Part shown: positions 1-12,208 of the stretch, one piece after another
How the letters are laid out: every line of letters begins with the position of its first letter
How positions within the stretch are numbered: position 1 is the first letter of the stretch
Origin: Agapanthus africanus
Lineage: Eukaryota > Streptophyta > Magnoliopsida > Asparagales > Amaryllidaceae
Direction of reading: 5' to 3'
NCBI GenBank assembly: GCA_030015575.1
Contig: CM057340.1
Location: forward strand, 756,469,632-756,533,631
DNA length: 64,000 nt
Notes under the pieces: model-generated
The model's input: only the letters and a program-made list of their open reading frames with translations
What the model was told of the DNA's origin: nothing
Databases searched by the model: none
Made by a program: the position numbers and the translations under genes

Positions 1-118
1 TAGGGCACTGTCATGGAAAGGGACTTGAGTAATAAATGATGCAAGATGTTAAAAGAAAAAGGGGAAGGGGGAAGGGGGAGGGGCTCATGACATTGGACAC
101 ATGAGAGAGAGGAGAGGG

Positions 119-120
<2 letters not shown>

Positions 121-157
<37 letters not shown>
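121..157. repeat. (GA)n microsatellite
   Basis: An almost pure GA dinucleotide run of about 37 bases, preceded by a G/A-rich stretch from about 55. It gives rise to a serine/leucine repeat in a minus-strand frame that is not a gene. Confidence 0.95.
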
Positions 158-158
<1 letters not shown>

Positions 159-1594
159 CTTTTTCTCCAACACAAGATCCCAAACACAAACATGTACAAA
201 TAACACAAATAGAGGGAGAGCTGTGATTTCCTACAGGCTTAATTTAAGGAAAAGCCCTTGACCAGCCTTTGACTGGTTTGTTATTTGGGCAATGTATGAG
301 CTGGCGATGTTGACGGCTCGATAAGACCACGTGATTCAAGAGAGGGATCTCCTCTCCATTTTTTAACAACCGTGTCAAGAAGTCTTATCCCAAAATTTGT
401 TTCTTCCACTGTGTTTAGATGAAGGGAGTGTACTAATAATTTTCCAATCAGGCCGGTGAGTTTTTGATCCCGAGCCATACTTTTCCAAGCCACGGTTTGT
501 CTATCCAAAAGCATACCGAAAATACTGTTTGACGCTATTATTTAGATATTGTGGTCCTACCATTTTGTCTTTTGGGTAAACTTTTGGGTATACAAATTAT
601 TGTAGTAAAGGATTTTTGTTGATTCCCACCAGTCTTTTTATTTGGTGCATGTCACTTTCAGTGAGATCGCCACATGAGGAATGACCTCATTGAAGATGAC
701 ATGCATCCAATTGGCAGGCTACAGCCTGGTAGATTTTGCATTTCTCATGAAAGGCCCGTATCTTTGGTTATATTTATAATTAACATATTTTTCTTAATCG
801 TCTTTACTAATGTTCGTCTAAGTCTATCAATGTTCTTTCTACTTATATCATTAATTACAATTTTATCACTTCTTTTAACTGAGACATTTATTGAATACGT
901 GTGCTAATCATTATATCTCTAACATTTTCCCAAAAAAAGAAAGAAGATTTGAGTTTCATTTTCAAAGTTTTTTTTCTTTATTTTTCATAAAAAATAAGAG
1001 GGGAAAAAGAAAGATTTACCTTTATTTGTTTGTGTGCTATATTTCATCTCTCAAATTTCTTTGGGTTTCCAAATTGATGTTGTCTATTGTGTCAATGCAG
1101 ACACAGTGACATACTCTACTTTTATGAAAAAGATATTACTAAAAGAAAGAGAAAATCTAAAAAAGCACTCCTATCTTAAATTATACATGTCATCAATTAC
1201 CATATAAATGTCAAGTAGCTTCCACGTCCCTTTTCTTTTAGTGCTTGGACCCAAAGCGATAGCTTGACGTCTTTTCAGGAGATAAGATGGATGCGCTTCA
1301 GCTAGCTCAAGAATAGAACGACAGTGATCTGCCGGCCCAACCTGAGAAGTGTTGCACCCCTTCAACTTTCTTTTGATGCAGCGATCATATAAAAACATAA
1401 ACTTTTCCAATTCAAACAAACCATCTCTCTCTCCATCTTTATTTAGATTTAAGTTTAAATTTCAAAAGTTCTATTAAACTATTATTTAATTATTCAAAAA
1501 ACAAAGAATGAATGCATAGTAACTTTTTTCTCTCGCTATTATAACTAGAAATAATTGTACCAAACTTATTAATTAAAATGGTTTACGTCTTAGA

Positions 1595-1985
1595 TTAGAG
1601 ATGCAAATAGGTAGAGCATAAAATAGATATACATGTTACCATATATGTATCGGGAGATCATATATGATTTGAATACGAATACTGATAGTTATTGGAATGA
1701 AAATTATTATCTGCATTTGGTAAAAGTCATATCTGTAAGGATATGGATATGAAATGAATATTGAAAAAATATACTCAATAAAACCAAAATTACTATTTCT
1801 GATACCGGATTCGGAATAGATATAGATGTTAACATATCAGTATCCGGTGACTATTGACGGATGCGGCTACGGATATAGATATAGATAGTCATCGGAAATA
1901 AAAATAATTATCCGTATTTGATAAAAATCAGATCCGGACACAGAATCCGCTTGGATTATCCGTATCCTTTTACATCCATCTCATT
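1595..1985. repeat. GGATAT-rich degenerate repeat, possible hAT MITE
   Basis: This stretch is built from degenerate ATATGGATAT, ATCCGTATCC and GATCCGGA words on both strands. Its two ends are loosely inverted: GAGATGCAAATAGGTA near 1598 against GAGATGGATGTAAAAGGATA read on the minus strand near 1980. Ends of the form AGGGATGNAAA are known for Ac/Ds-like (hAT) non-autonomous elements in plants. I could not find an 8-base target duplication, so the class is an inference. Confidence 0.3.
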
Positions 1986-2245
1986 GACTCCTTCGAATGA
2001 GAGAAAACATGAATCAATAACCATAAAAGAATAGTTTTAAATAAATTATATTTAAAGATATTGTTATGGTTGTGAAATACTTCAGTCATTGTGAAAAATA
2101 AAAAACCTATATGTTCATCAAACAAACTCAAAAAATAAAAGATACACAATGCATAAAAAAATATTAAAAACACTAACTGATTTCCGAAATATTTTCAAAT
2201 CTTTTAAGTAATAAGTTAATAGAAAATTAAAATAACGAAACATAG

Positions 2246-4809
2246 TGTAACGACTCTGAAATCACTATACAGAAATCTTTTGTTATTGTACAGAAAAAAG
2301 TATTACAGGTTTTTGTAAGAGTTAAAGATTATTTTTGTTAAATAAAAACAAAAAATAACTTGTAGCTTACTGGTAAAGTCTTTACACTGCCATGACATAA
2401 CTTGTGTGCCTTAAATCCCTCCGTGCTTTGCACACTTGTCCTTTCGACTCCTCTTAACTCCCCTGCACTGTTTGATTTTTCTGCAGTCAAATAGAGACTC
2501 TTCAATTTACCATTTAACACCATTTTAATTTCCAAACCCTAATTTTTCACTATAAATACCATCCATGCCCTACCTCCCTTCTATTCTGAAAATTTCTAAT
2601 AAAATCATCCCAAATATTTCTAAGTGCAAGTAGAGTCAAGAGGAAATAGCGACCAAGTTTTTTTCATCGAAAATCGAAGCCGTTTCTGGAGCTTCCGTGA
2701 CGCCAAGAAACCCCCTCCCTTTTCCTTACTCCCTTTTCGAAGTTATAAAACCGTAAGTCGCTCTCATCTCTTCTTCTTTTCATCTCAATTCTTCTCCTAA
2801 TAATATATCGGTAAAGTGGAGTTACCTCTGATACATTTTTTTTTAAACTTGAAACTTCATTTTCCTTAATACATAGATCAAACTAACTTTACCACCCTAT
2901 TTGTAACTTTGATTACACATTTTTAGCTTTGAATTTAACCAAAACTTCCATATGAAACTATCAAACATTTCATTAAAATATCATGAATTTTAGTATGACC
3001 CTCATTTTTTTCAATAATTGTTAAATACCTTTAGGAAAAACTTCACGGGGTAATGACCTACCCCACACGCACATTATGTTTCCATAGCGCGGTACTCTAA
3101 ACATATAGCTGTTTTAAAGAATACTCTTTACATTAAAATACCACACCTTTTCAAAACGGATTTCTTTTAATCAGTATTTTGTAATCCTTGGCAAATACGC
3201 CTCTACAAAGCTCGTTAGGGGACCCGCCAATGGATGGTATGGATTATCGCACATCTTTGGGACAGTAGAGTGAGATGTAGAACTTCTCACGGAGTATTCG
3301 GTCTCGAAAGGAAATAAAAATACGGTTTTTAAGAAATACGAATTTTCTAAATAAAAACTAAATTTTGGAAAATTATATAAAACTATGAATTCATATTTTC
3401 AATAAAAATATGTTATGAAACTATATTTTTAAAAATGAAAATTTTAAATTTTTAATAAAATACCATCAAGTTTTCAAAAGTGCTGGTTTTTAATAAAATA
3501 CGACAAACATTTAAAAAGGCTAAGTTTCATCACCAAAAATACCATTTAAATTAAAATCCGTGTTCATGAAAACCCTAAATATTATAAATCACCATCGAGT
3601 TTTATTTTTAAACTATATTAAAATATTTTCCATAAAACCCCCTCGAGATATGCAAAACAATATTTTAAGGACTCTAGTTTAATATAGGTTTAAACGGGAT
3701 GAATTCTCTAGAGCCCCAGGGAGCCGAAGAAAATGAGTGCTTGTCTATTCAGATTAGACAACTTAACGGAGTTAACAATGGCAATTGTCTTGGAAAAAGA
3801 CACAAATCCTGTCGTCCATATGCAGCAGTTGCCGATTACTCCCGAACTTAAGATGTTGCAAGAACAAAATCCTTTCATATGATTTTATCTCCAACGTGAA
3901 TCCAAACTCAAACCAGAATTCAAAATCAAAAAAAAAATTGAATACTTGATCATGAACCTGAACACATAAATTCAAATATCAACCTCAAACTTGTATACTT
4001 GACTCGATTTGACCGAACCATGATTATAACTTGACATGAACTTGACATGAATAATTGAATACATGATTACATCTTGAACATGAACCTGTACATTTTATAT
4101 TCATGGATTCGGGCAAGACCTGTAATCTTAATCAATACAATACAATACGCGAGGATAAAGAGGTAGATTGGTATGGAACGTATATCATGGCACGAAAGGT
4201 CACTTTAAAAGACACCTACATGGATTCACGTGCCGTTGTCTTATGGGTTATGACGGGGCCTTATACTGCATGTTACTATAGTCCATGGGGTAAGATGGAC
4301 TCCTCTCGTATACATGAATATCTTTTTTATCAAACTACAAATAACCATGTTAGAACAACTATCTTATACATGTGAACGATCATATAGAACTTTGCTTATT
4401 CATTTCACATTATATACTATCTTCTCTTATTTCTTTTGGGACATACCGAGTGTTAGTTCGCTGACAACATTCCTTTCTGTTTCTTTCTTTGGAATGTTCG
4501 TTAGGAGGACCGGACTTTGAAGACGTAGAGCCGAGCCAGGAGGACTTGGACCAGTTCGCAGTTCAGCCTAACTACTAGTTCTTCCTGCACTTATCTTTAG
4601 TATGCCATTGTTTAGGCATTTACTTTTATTATTGTATTTTTTACTTTCAGACATTTGTATGTAAATAAACTTGCTGTTTCAATTTTTACTCTTGTCATTC
4701 TTATTTATTGTTATATTGCTTAATTGTGCTTAACGTATTTGTTTCATAGTAAATACGTTGCGGGCTTGCCACATCATCGTTTCTATTTATTGGGAAGCAT
4801 GGCGTGACA
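2246..4809 (+). mobile_element. Element B: 5' LTR of a Tekay-like Ty3/gypsy element
   Basis: The LTR begins TGTAACGACTC and ends GGCGTGACA, the TG...CA form, and is followed by a short leader and a gag start. Its last ~200 bases resemble the matching end of the LTR tail at 27473 and, on the other strand, the LTR starts at 5150, 15680 and 55043. All four therefore belong to one broad LTR family. A matching 3' LTR of B is not seen in the window. Divergence from its relatives suggests an old insertion. It is the outermost element recognised on the left side: A and D are both inserted in its gag. Confidence 0.7.
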
Positions 4810-5149
4810 TGTTTTGTTGGCGGCCCATGTAGGTCAGTTTTGCATGAAATCTTAAGCAATATATCATAAGAATTATAAGAATCGCCAACTATATATTCAT
4901 TGTATTTCAAATTTCTTGAATCTATTATAACCTTTCCTTTTATATCAAGGTGATGGATTCTCCCAACAACACCAGTACCAACATCAATGGCAATACACCA
5001 CCACCTACTTTACCACCTCCTTCTACTATTGCTGCTCCAATCAACGAACATACTGTGCTTTTAGAAGCCATCAAAAGTCTTCTGGAGGGCCAGCAGCAGC
5101 AGACTGCTATTCTCATGAACCGCCCGAAAGTCGAAGCACCTGGAGTAAA
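4810..5149 (+). mobile_element. Element B: leader and N-terminal gag
   Basis: After about 140 bases of leader, a frame opens near 4950. It encodes a proline- and asparagine-rich N-terminus followed by a helix-forming stretch (HTVLLEAIKSLLEGQQQQ), typical of the start of chromovirus gag proteins. Gag is the structural particle protein of the element. Element A interrupts it at 5149/5150, and the GTAAA at 5145-5149 is repeated at 18826-18830 on A's far side. The rest of gag resumes there. The element is a fossil broken by two large insertions and several smaller lesions. Confidence 0.75.
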
Positions 5150-7921
5150 TGTCACGCCCCGCTTCCCAGTGTACGGCGAAGGAGACGAGACGAGGCCCGC
5201 TACGTATATACTCAGAAGTACATACGCTAAGCGTATCTAAGCAATATAAAATAAATACACAAGAGACAAGAGTATTAAAAAGAACAGCAACTTTTATTTA
5301 TTAACATTCTTTGTACAATACATGGAAAGGAAAATACAACTGAAATAAAGATACCTAAATAGTGGCATAACAGGAAAAGGAAAGTACTGAAAAGAAAAGT
5401 GTACAATGAAATTATACTGCTGGGTCTTCGGCAAATTGCTCCAAGTCTTCTTCTGTTGGCTCTACTTCTGCCGGGTCCAAGTCATCTGACGACATTCAAA
5501 GAAGAGAGAACAGAATGTCGTCAGCGAACAGATCGCTCGGTAAGTCCCAAAGGTAAGAGGGAAGTAGAGAAGACAGAATAAGAAGATACTTTTTAAAGTA
5601 TAAACTATTGTTGTAATGTTATGTAACGCTGTTGTTTGTAGCTTGGTACAGAAGAATGCCAGTGTATACGAGGGGAGTCTCACTTGCCAGAGACTAGGGC
5701 ACGTGTAGTACAAGGAACCGTTATGCCACGGTACAACAGCAATAGGATTCAGGTTAGGTGTATTAATCTGACCACCTCGTGCCACCTTTAACATCTTCCG
5801 TACCAATCTACCCCTTAAACCCCGCGATATCTTGCTTGTATTGTTATCTTGTAAATTGTGTTGATTGTATGATTGATTGACTGACCGAAACCATGATATC
5901 AGGAAACGGTTATAACCGTAGAGTCATGTAAATGGAATACTGGGAATCATGTAAAAGGAATATCCATGGTTTGGTTCAGTCAAGTTGTGTAAATTGATGA
6001 TTGTATTCATGAATTCATGTGTTCATATTGACTTAGAATCTTGTAAATTATAGATTGACTTGAATCATATTCAAATCAGATTAATCAGACTCAAACCCGA
6101 GTCAGATAATCAGAAATGTGAATCGAAGTCTTATAATTGCTAAGGTCCTTAGAGTAATTTATAAAACTTGAGGGGGTTTTATGTAAAAATAATTTTGTAT
6201 GGTTTTCAAAATACAACTGAAATATTTAATTATCGTATTTATTTACATACAACAATTTAATGATCAAGATAAATATGTATACATGTTCGAATAGCATGAA
6301 ATGAGTCAATTATATTATACGAGTAACTACCAAAAACAATGCTTTAAAGAAATATTATGTACGACTAATTAATCAAGTCGAACGAATGCGGAACATAAAC
6401 AAAAATATGGCTCTATGTGTTTTGCATCCGTGAGTTCCAGTTTCACCTAAATACGACTACCGGTTTGAGAGATATATCTGTTTTCGTATCATTGCGCAAA
6501 ACAGATCAGAATCTGTTCAGCACCATCACATATTTTTTAAACACAGTTTGAGTTAATTTCTATCACATTTTAGATTACGAAAATTATTAGAAAATTTTAG
6601 GTATTTTGAAGTACTTATCCAAAACACCAAGATTCATACGATTTGGATTTCTGAAGCTCTAGTTATGATCATTTTAATATCAGCGTTTAAAACAGAAATT
6701 CAGATTTCTGGACAGCAACTATATATTGTATTGCAAAACCTATATCGGGGTGTTTCATGCATTTCTAAGTAATCAAGCATATATAAAATTATAGTTCTAT
6801 CAATTTTACATGTACACATCTAAATTTTGTCACGAACGGACATCGGGAGTTTGAGTTATGTCTAATTTAAAAACAATGTGCGAATCAGGACAGATTCTGT
6901 CCAGATCCGTCACTTAATATTGTAACGCAGTTTTCTTTATCTTAGATGGGTTTTCAGTAAAGCTATAAAACTAAGAAAATCTAGATCATTCGATGTAGAT
7001 ATCAAAAACACCTGAGTTTGCTCAATTTGGATACCGGTATACCAAGTTATGTGTCCTAGAATTTGACCGATAACTGCAGTTTTCTATTTTACGATCAGTG
7101 AATAAAAACGATATAATTCCTAAACCGTTATGCGGTTCGATCTAAAACTTTTACAGCGTGTAAAAAATAATATATTCTATCATATGTAAATTTCCTTAAA
7201 TTTTCATAATTAAAAATTAATTTATAAAAATTCTTTTAAAACTAAAGGTATTGATATGTCATATGTGAGAAATGAGAAAACCATGGTATTTATTCGTAAC
7301 TTCATTTTTTTTTTTACAAACTTTAAATAAAGTGATTTAAAATAAACAACAAACATGCAATCCTAATTGGTCACTATGAAATCTTAACATGTGAATTGAG
7401 AGTAATAAAAAAGACTTTACAAACTATATATGTGTGTATATTTGTGTGTTCATTATTTATATATGTATCCATTTAATTAATTATTTAGGAACTATGATAT
7501 GTCAAGGGAAGTTTTTTTTAATGGCAATATAAAACAAGAGAAATATAAAGAGAAAAAGGAAAGAGATGGAGGGAAGGAAAGAGAGAAGGGACTTACATGC
7601 ACAAGCCGGTATTGTTACCGGGCTTGTCTATCCGCCGATAGTCTCGCGTTAGTAGCGAGACCTTCTTGAAGACTTCTTCATGTTCTTCTTCTTGGACTCT
7701 AGCTGAAGAGGAAGAAGTGAGAGATAGAAAAATGTGAGGAAGGAAAAGATAGAGGAGGAGAATAAAGATGGTGTAATGGTGAATTATGTATAATAATATA
7801 TGCATTCAACATGAGAATTAAAGGAGAAATGAAAGGCCACCATTCATTTTGGAAATGAAAGGTCTCATTTGTAGGTTATGAGAAGAATAAAAAAAATGAT
7901 AAAAAATAATCGCAAGAATGG

Positions 7922-7976
7922 GGATTTGAACATGTGACTTATGGAATAACAATGCAAAGACTTAACCAATGAGCTA
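7922..7976 (-). promoter_or_regulatory. tRNA-like box A/box B pair in element A LTR (left copy)
   Basis: On the minus strand TAGCTCATTGG (7966-7976) fits the RNA polymerase III box A consensus, and GTTCAAATCC (7922-7931) fits box B about 34 bases downstream. A T-run that could end a transcript follows near 7901-7906. It is not a complete tRNA. It may be a tRNA-derived (SINE-like) promoter embedded in the LTR. The CACTA element sits three bases beyond box A. Confidence 0.5.
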
Positions 7977-7993
7977 TAACACTAGTAAAATAA

Positions 7994-8185
7994 GGGGTTG
8001 CCCCTACGGATAATGACATCCGTAGGGGCAATTTAAGTTTGGCCCTATGGATTAATCCGTAGGGCTAAAAGGTTGCCCCTACGGGCATAGACGTCCAAGA
8101 ATAAAAATATTAATTCTTAATTTGGTGTTTGCCCCTACGGAGCCGCAAACAAAGGACCTACGGGTATATCCGTAGGGGCAAGTAA
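7994..8185. repeat. CACTA left subterminal repeats
   Basis: Several copies of the half-site GCCCCTACGG, or its complement CCGTAGGGGC, are arranged as inverted pairs around short AT-rich cores. Subterminal repeats of this sort are the known binding sites of the small DNA-binding protein (TNPA/TNP1 type) in En/Spm elements. Confidence 0.8.
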
Positions 8186-8459
8186 ATATCGATTTAACAA
8201 AATCCCAGACCGATCGCCTACGCTCGCTCACTTTCTTTCTCTCTCGATCGCGCGCGAAAAAATTCCCCAATTCGCCCCGCCGTCGTCGCCAACGTCGTTC
8301 TCCTCGTCGCCACCGCCGGTTTCGTCGCCACCTCAGCTCTCGTCGCCACCGCGGTTCAGGTCGTCGCCCCAGCCCCAGCGCAGTAGCGGTTCAGGTGAGT
8401 AAATCTTTGGATTACTTCGGGCTTAGGGTTCAGGTGAGGTAAATTAAAGATTTTTGGGA

Positions 8460-8720
8460 TTATTTTGGGTTTAGGGTTCATGGCGCGCGAGTTGGGGTTG
8501 GACGGGTCGCGGTCGCAGTCGGCGTCGGGGTCGGGGTCGGGGTCGGGGTAGGGTTAGGATTGGTGTTCGGCTGCTGTGGGGTGGGGCTGGAGTTAGGGTT
8601 TGCCTTAGGGTTGGTGTTGGGGTTTAGCTGGCCGCATTGGGTTTAGGGTTAGGTTGGGGCTGGGCTGGGGTGGGGCTGGGGCTGGGGGCGGGGGCTGGGG
8701 CTGGGTTGGGGTTAAGTGGT
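8460..8720 (+). repeat. G-rich, telomere-like GGGTTAGGG / GGGGCTGGG tract
   Basis: A strongly G-biased stretch with degenerate GGGGTCGGGGTCGG, TTAGGGTT and GGGGCTGGGG words, mostly on the plus strand. Many G-runs of three or more lie within short spacing, so G-quadruplex formation is plausible. The C-rich TCGTCGCC repeats at 8280-8380 precede it. No reading frame here is convincing. Confidence 0.6.
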
Positions 8721-8837
8721 GGGGAGTTGGAAAATTATTCTAGTATGTATCCTTACACTCTAGTTAGTATAGCAAGATGCCCAGATGTGTTCTTGTGTAC
8801 TGCTGTGTAAACCATTCTTTCACCAACTAATTCGTAG

Positions 8838-8932
8838 CAAAACTGGCTTTGGTGTTGTCAATTGATGTAGCCTTGAAAACTGGCTTTGGTGCTGGCTTTG
8901 GTGTTGTCAATTGATGTAGCCTTGAAAACATT
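8838..8932. repeat. Short direct repeat in CACTA interior
   Basis: A unit of about 40 bases beginning ACTGGCTTTGGTG and ending GCCTTGAAAA occurs twice in tandem with a partial third copy between. No function is suggested. The rest of 8735-10280 has no supported coding sequence. Confidence 0.6.
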
Positions 8933-10299
8933 GTTATATCATCCGATCACATTTATTTCTTGTAGATGTTGTTTGGATATTGGATGCATTGTTCATATTT
9001 GATATGTAAAAATAAAAAAATAAAAAATTGTAGTCAGATTCATATTGAAAATGGATGTTAAGTGTTCTGGGCTCATATCGAATATGTTGGATGATTAGTG
9101 TCCTTGGGCACATGGATTCTCAAAGTCTTAAGGTTGATTCATGAATTTATGTGTCTTTTTTGTTTGTTTTGTACCAAATGAAAATGAAAGATGATGGTTT
9201 ACGAGTTTCTTATTCTTTTGTTTGGTTGTGCCCAAATTGTGGACATGGATTTTTTTGCAAATGCTTACCTTTTTCGACGGAATGGAAAGGGCTCCAAATA
9301 TCCTAGTTGCATCAATCAATCCTAAAATCAAGTTTGCAAACCAAATACAAAACTGGCAAGTTTTTATGGATTTGATATTCCAAAAATCCAACTCCAATCC
9401 AAATCCACTGAGGGGTTGTTTGTTTCATGGAATTAGAGCGTAAGTATGGAGGGGACAATTACTGTAGTAACACCAATGTCATGTTTTTACTTTGGACGAG
9501 TATTGTTGCCGAAGGCTAGTGATTTGGTACTAAATGCTGTTGAATTGCTTGAATTATTAAGCAACTTGGGGTTAGGGTTAGGTGGATTGATGACAACAAA
9601 ATACCATAATTTATAACTATATTACTCATATAATGTGTATGTCATGTGAAAGCGAGATGAAGGTCGAGGTAAGCACAACAAATTTGTTGGATGGGACAAT
9701 ATCAATAGGAGCTCAATGCTATTTGGAAAAATAATAATTCAAAAACATAGTGGAGTTTCCGATTGGTGGCATGGACTAGTTTGATGTATGTTGTTGGTTT
9801 GATTTATGAAAAAATAGGGAGACAACATGCATGTATGCATATAGGTAACATCTGCCAATATGCCATATCCAGACCGCAATCTATTTTTGCCTATTGGCTA
9901 ATATGAAAATATCGGCCCGCGTATATGACATAATCAAAGTTGTTAAATCTTGATACGGTTTGTGTTTCGTTTTTTTATTTATCAGTTCTATCAATGTTGC
10001 GTATAACGCTTTATGATATCAGTATCCTACATTTGTAGTTTTAATTGTTGATTGTTATAGATGAATACCATTGCAATAATAGTTTTTGGTTGATGAATGC
10101 TATTGCAATGTAGGATGATCAGTTCTATCAATCTTGATCTCAATGGTTTAAAATCATGTTACACATACAACACGAATGCACAACAAACGCATAATTAGAG
10201 AGCGACTCGAGATATTCAGGTTAAAACCAATATATGATACTCGATGATAATATGAAACCTTCATATTCCCATCGATACTTATATATGAAACTAAAAGCG

Positions 10300-10640
10300 C
10301 CACTTTGTCCCTACGGTGCCCGACATTTTAATTTAAAAATATTTAATCTTAATTTGTTGTTTGGCCCTACGGAGCCGCAAACCAATAACCTACGGTTATG
10401 TCCGTAGGGGCATCTAAATGGGAATTTAATAAAAAAAGGCACAGAAATGCCCTACGCCTCGATCTCTTTCCCTCTCGTTCCCAAAATTTTCTCTCGTTCC
10501 CGCGTCTCCAATTTTCTCTTCGTCGCCACCGCGCGCCCTCCGTTCTCAACCCGCCACCGCCTTCCGTTCTTGGCCCGCCACCGCCTTCCGTTCTTGGCCC
10601 ACCACCGCCCTCGTTCTTCCTCGTCGAGTTCCTCGTCGCC
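10300..10640. repeat. Internal copy of the CACTA left-end block
   Basis: This block repeats the order seen at 8080-8380: TTAATCTTAATTTG, a CCCTACGGAGCCGC site, CCGTAGGGGCA, CCCTACGC, and then a CGTCGCCACCG-rich stretch. Either the left end of the element was duplicated internally, or a second, related element inserted and lost its other end. Confidence 0.65.
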
Positions 10641-10909
10641 GATATTTGTGCCTACATTGATGCCTCAAGCAACGAATCAAATGATGTGGATCACAAACTA
10701 ATTAAATAAATTTTGAATACCAATCTGGACTGGGATTTGAATACCAATCCTAGTTTGCTATATTTTTTTATATATAGTAGATGGTGATACTTCTTTAAGT
10801 AAAAACAACCCTACAGTTAAGCGAAATCATAAATCGAAACACACATATATAGAATACAACTCATACATGGGTATCCTCAAATCTAACTTTCATTGAATTT
10901 GCACGCGCA

Positions 10910-11085
10910 CTTAAAATAACAACCTTTATACTAAAAAATTATGTATGCCATTACTTAGTAGTTTATGGTTTTTAGACACAAAAGCCATTTGAGAAATACT
11001 TTTCCAACCCACTATTAATCCATATTCTCAATATAGTCATTGAATTTGCACGCGCACATAATAAGAAGGAGAAGACAATAATGTC

Positions 11086-11089
<4 letters not shown>
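10910..11089. repeat. Direct repeat, copy 1 (CACTA interior)
   Basis: About 180 bases, starting TTAAAATAACAACC and ending near AAGAAGGAGAAGACA, recur almost unchanged at 12028-12208. The 20 bases ending in GCACGCGCAC (10891-10910) also recur inside the repeat at about 11039. Confidence 0.8.
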
Positions 11090-11099
<10 letters not shown>

Positions 11100-11118
<19 letters not shown>

Positions 11119-11306
11119 ACCAGGTAGGTAGAGAAATCAGGTAGCAGGATCCTGAAGAAATGGAGTCCATAGCATTGCTCATCATCATCATCCGTGATCC
11201 CTTTGAAAAAATATTATCAAAGGGATCATGGATGATGATGATGAGCAATACTATGGACTCCATTTCTTCAGAATCCTGCTACCTGATTTCTCTACCTACC
11301 TGGTGT

Positions 11307-11323
<17 letters not shown>
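11100..11323. repeat. Near-perfect long inverted repeat (hairpin)
   Basis: Arms of about 107 bases (11100-11206 and 11217-11323) are separated by a ten-base AT loop. I count about three mismatches between the arms, all transitions. The arms include GGAGTCCATAG, CATCATCATC and a GA/CT run at the base. A transcript from either strand would fold into a long hairpin of the kind processed into small RNAs in plants. It matches no miRNA family I recognise. Confidence 0.85.
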
Positions 11324-11338
<15 letters not shown>

Positions 11339-12027
11339 ATATATTAGGTTAGAAAAATACATATGCATATGTATAATAGCTTAAATTTAGTCCTCATGAT
11401 ATGATTGCATCAACTAAGAAAATATCTACCTAAGGTGTTTAAAAGTTTTAATTACTTTATACGAATAATACTTTCCATGTTCTGAAATATTTGTCCATGA
11501 TGCCTGACGCATTTGCACGCGCACCACGTGTGTAGAAATAAATATCTCTGGATTGTCATCGCAACTATGAAGTTTCGATGTATCAGTATGCTATATATTT
11601 GTATTTTATCTTTCTTTCTTATGCATGTCTTTTAATGATTCGTAGCCGGTTCCGAATAAATTTACCAAGCAGATTAGTAAGATGGTCAATAGAAGAGAAA
11701 ATGCTAACCTAGTGAGCCACAATGGATAATTTGTCATTATTAATCCATCTTCCTGAAAACGGTTTATACGGAGGAAGTATATTTCATGGTACTTAAGAAA
11801 AATATATGTTGAAGTCAAAAGCTATCAAGATTTAAATGCTCGCTTATAGTCTTCCAAGATATTTTATATTCCAAGGCAAGGTGACAATAAGTGCATGCTT
11901 TTGCATGATTTGGTATGTAGATTCAAGGTTATGCATGGCTACGACCCTTTCTTATGGTTTCTTATCATAATTTTCTGCACACTTATAGTTTATAGATGCA
12001 GTTAGATCATATCTCTATAAGGGAAAA

Positions 12028-12208
12028 CTTAAAATAACAACCTTTATACTAAAAAAATTATGTATGCCATTACTTAGTAGTTTATGGTTTTAAGACGCAA
12101 AAGCCATTTGAGAAATACTTTTTCTACCCACTATTAATCCATATTCTCAATATAGTCATTGAATTTGCACGCGCACATAATAAGAAGGAGAAGACAGTAA
12201 TGTGGCAG
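12028..12208. repeat. Direct repeat, copy 2 (CACTA interior)
   Basis: Second copy of the block at 10910-11089. It keeps the AT-rich first part and the GCACGCGCACATAATAAG end. The hairpin and about 700 bases of otherwise unexplained DNA (11330-12020) lie between the copies, so this could be a segmental duplication made while the element rearranged. Confidence 0.8.

Larger units (their letters stand above)
1..2245. other. Flanking AT-rich DNA, no supported gene
   Basis: No gene can be supported here. Two short minus-strand frames, 281-514 (77 codons) and 1171-1419 (82 codons), have mixed, protein-like composition rather than low complexity. I do not recognise a family in either, and neither has a convincing start, neighbour or splice context. 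They could be remnants of exons or of an old transposon. The plus-strand frames at 674-1109 are hydrophobic, AT-driven translations and I discount them. Around 1430-1590 and 1990-2245 I see only AT-rich sequence. Confidence 0.3.

Noticed and set aside
674-1109. Plus-strand hydrophobic frames as small membrane proteins
   Set aside because: Composition follows the T-rich DNA. No start context, conservation or partner supports them.
5462-5806. 114-codon minus-strand frame, also present at 16026-16337
   Set aside because: Conserved only because it lies in both LTRs of young element A. There is no recognisable domain.
7922-7976. Functional tRNA gene
   Set aside because: Box A and box B are good, but I cannot form an acceptor stem and anticodon arm around them, and the element context explains the sequence as a tRNA-derived promoter at most.
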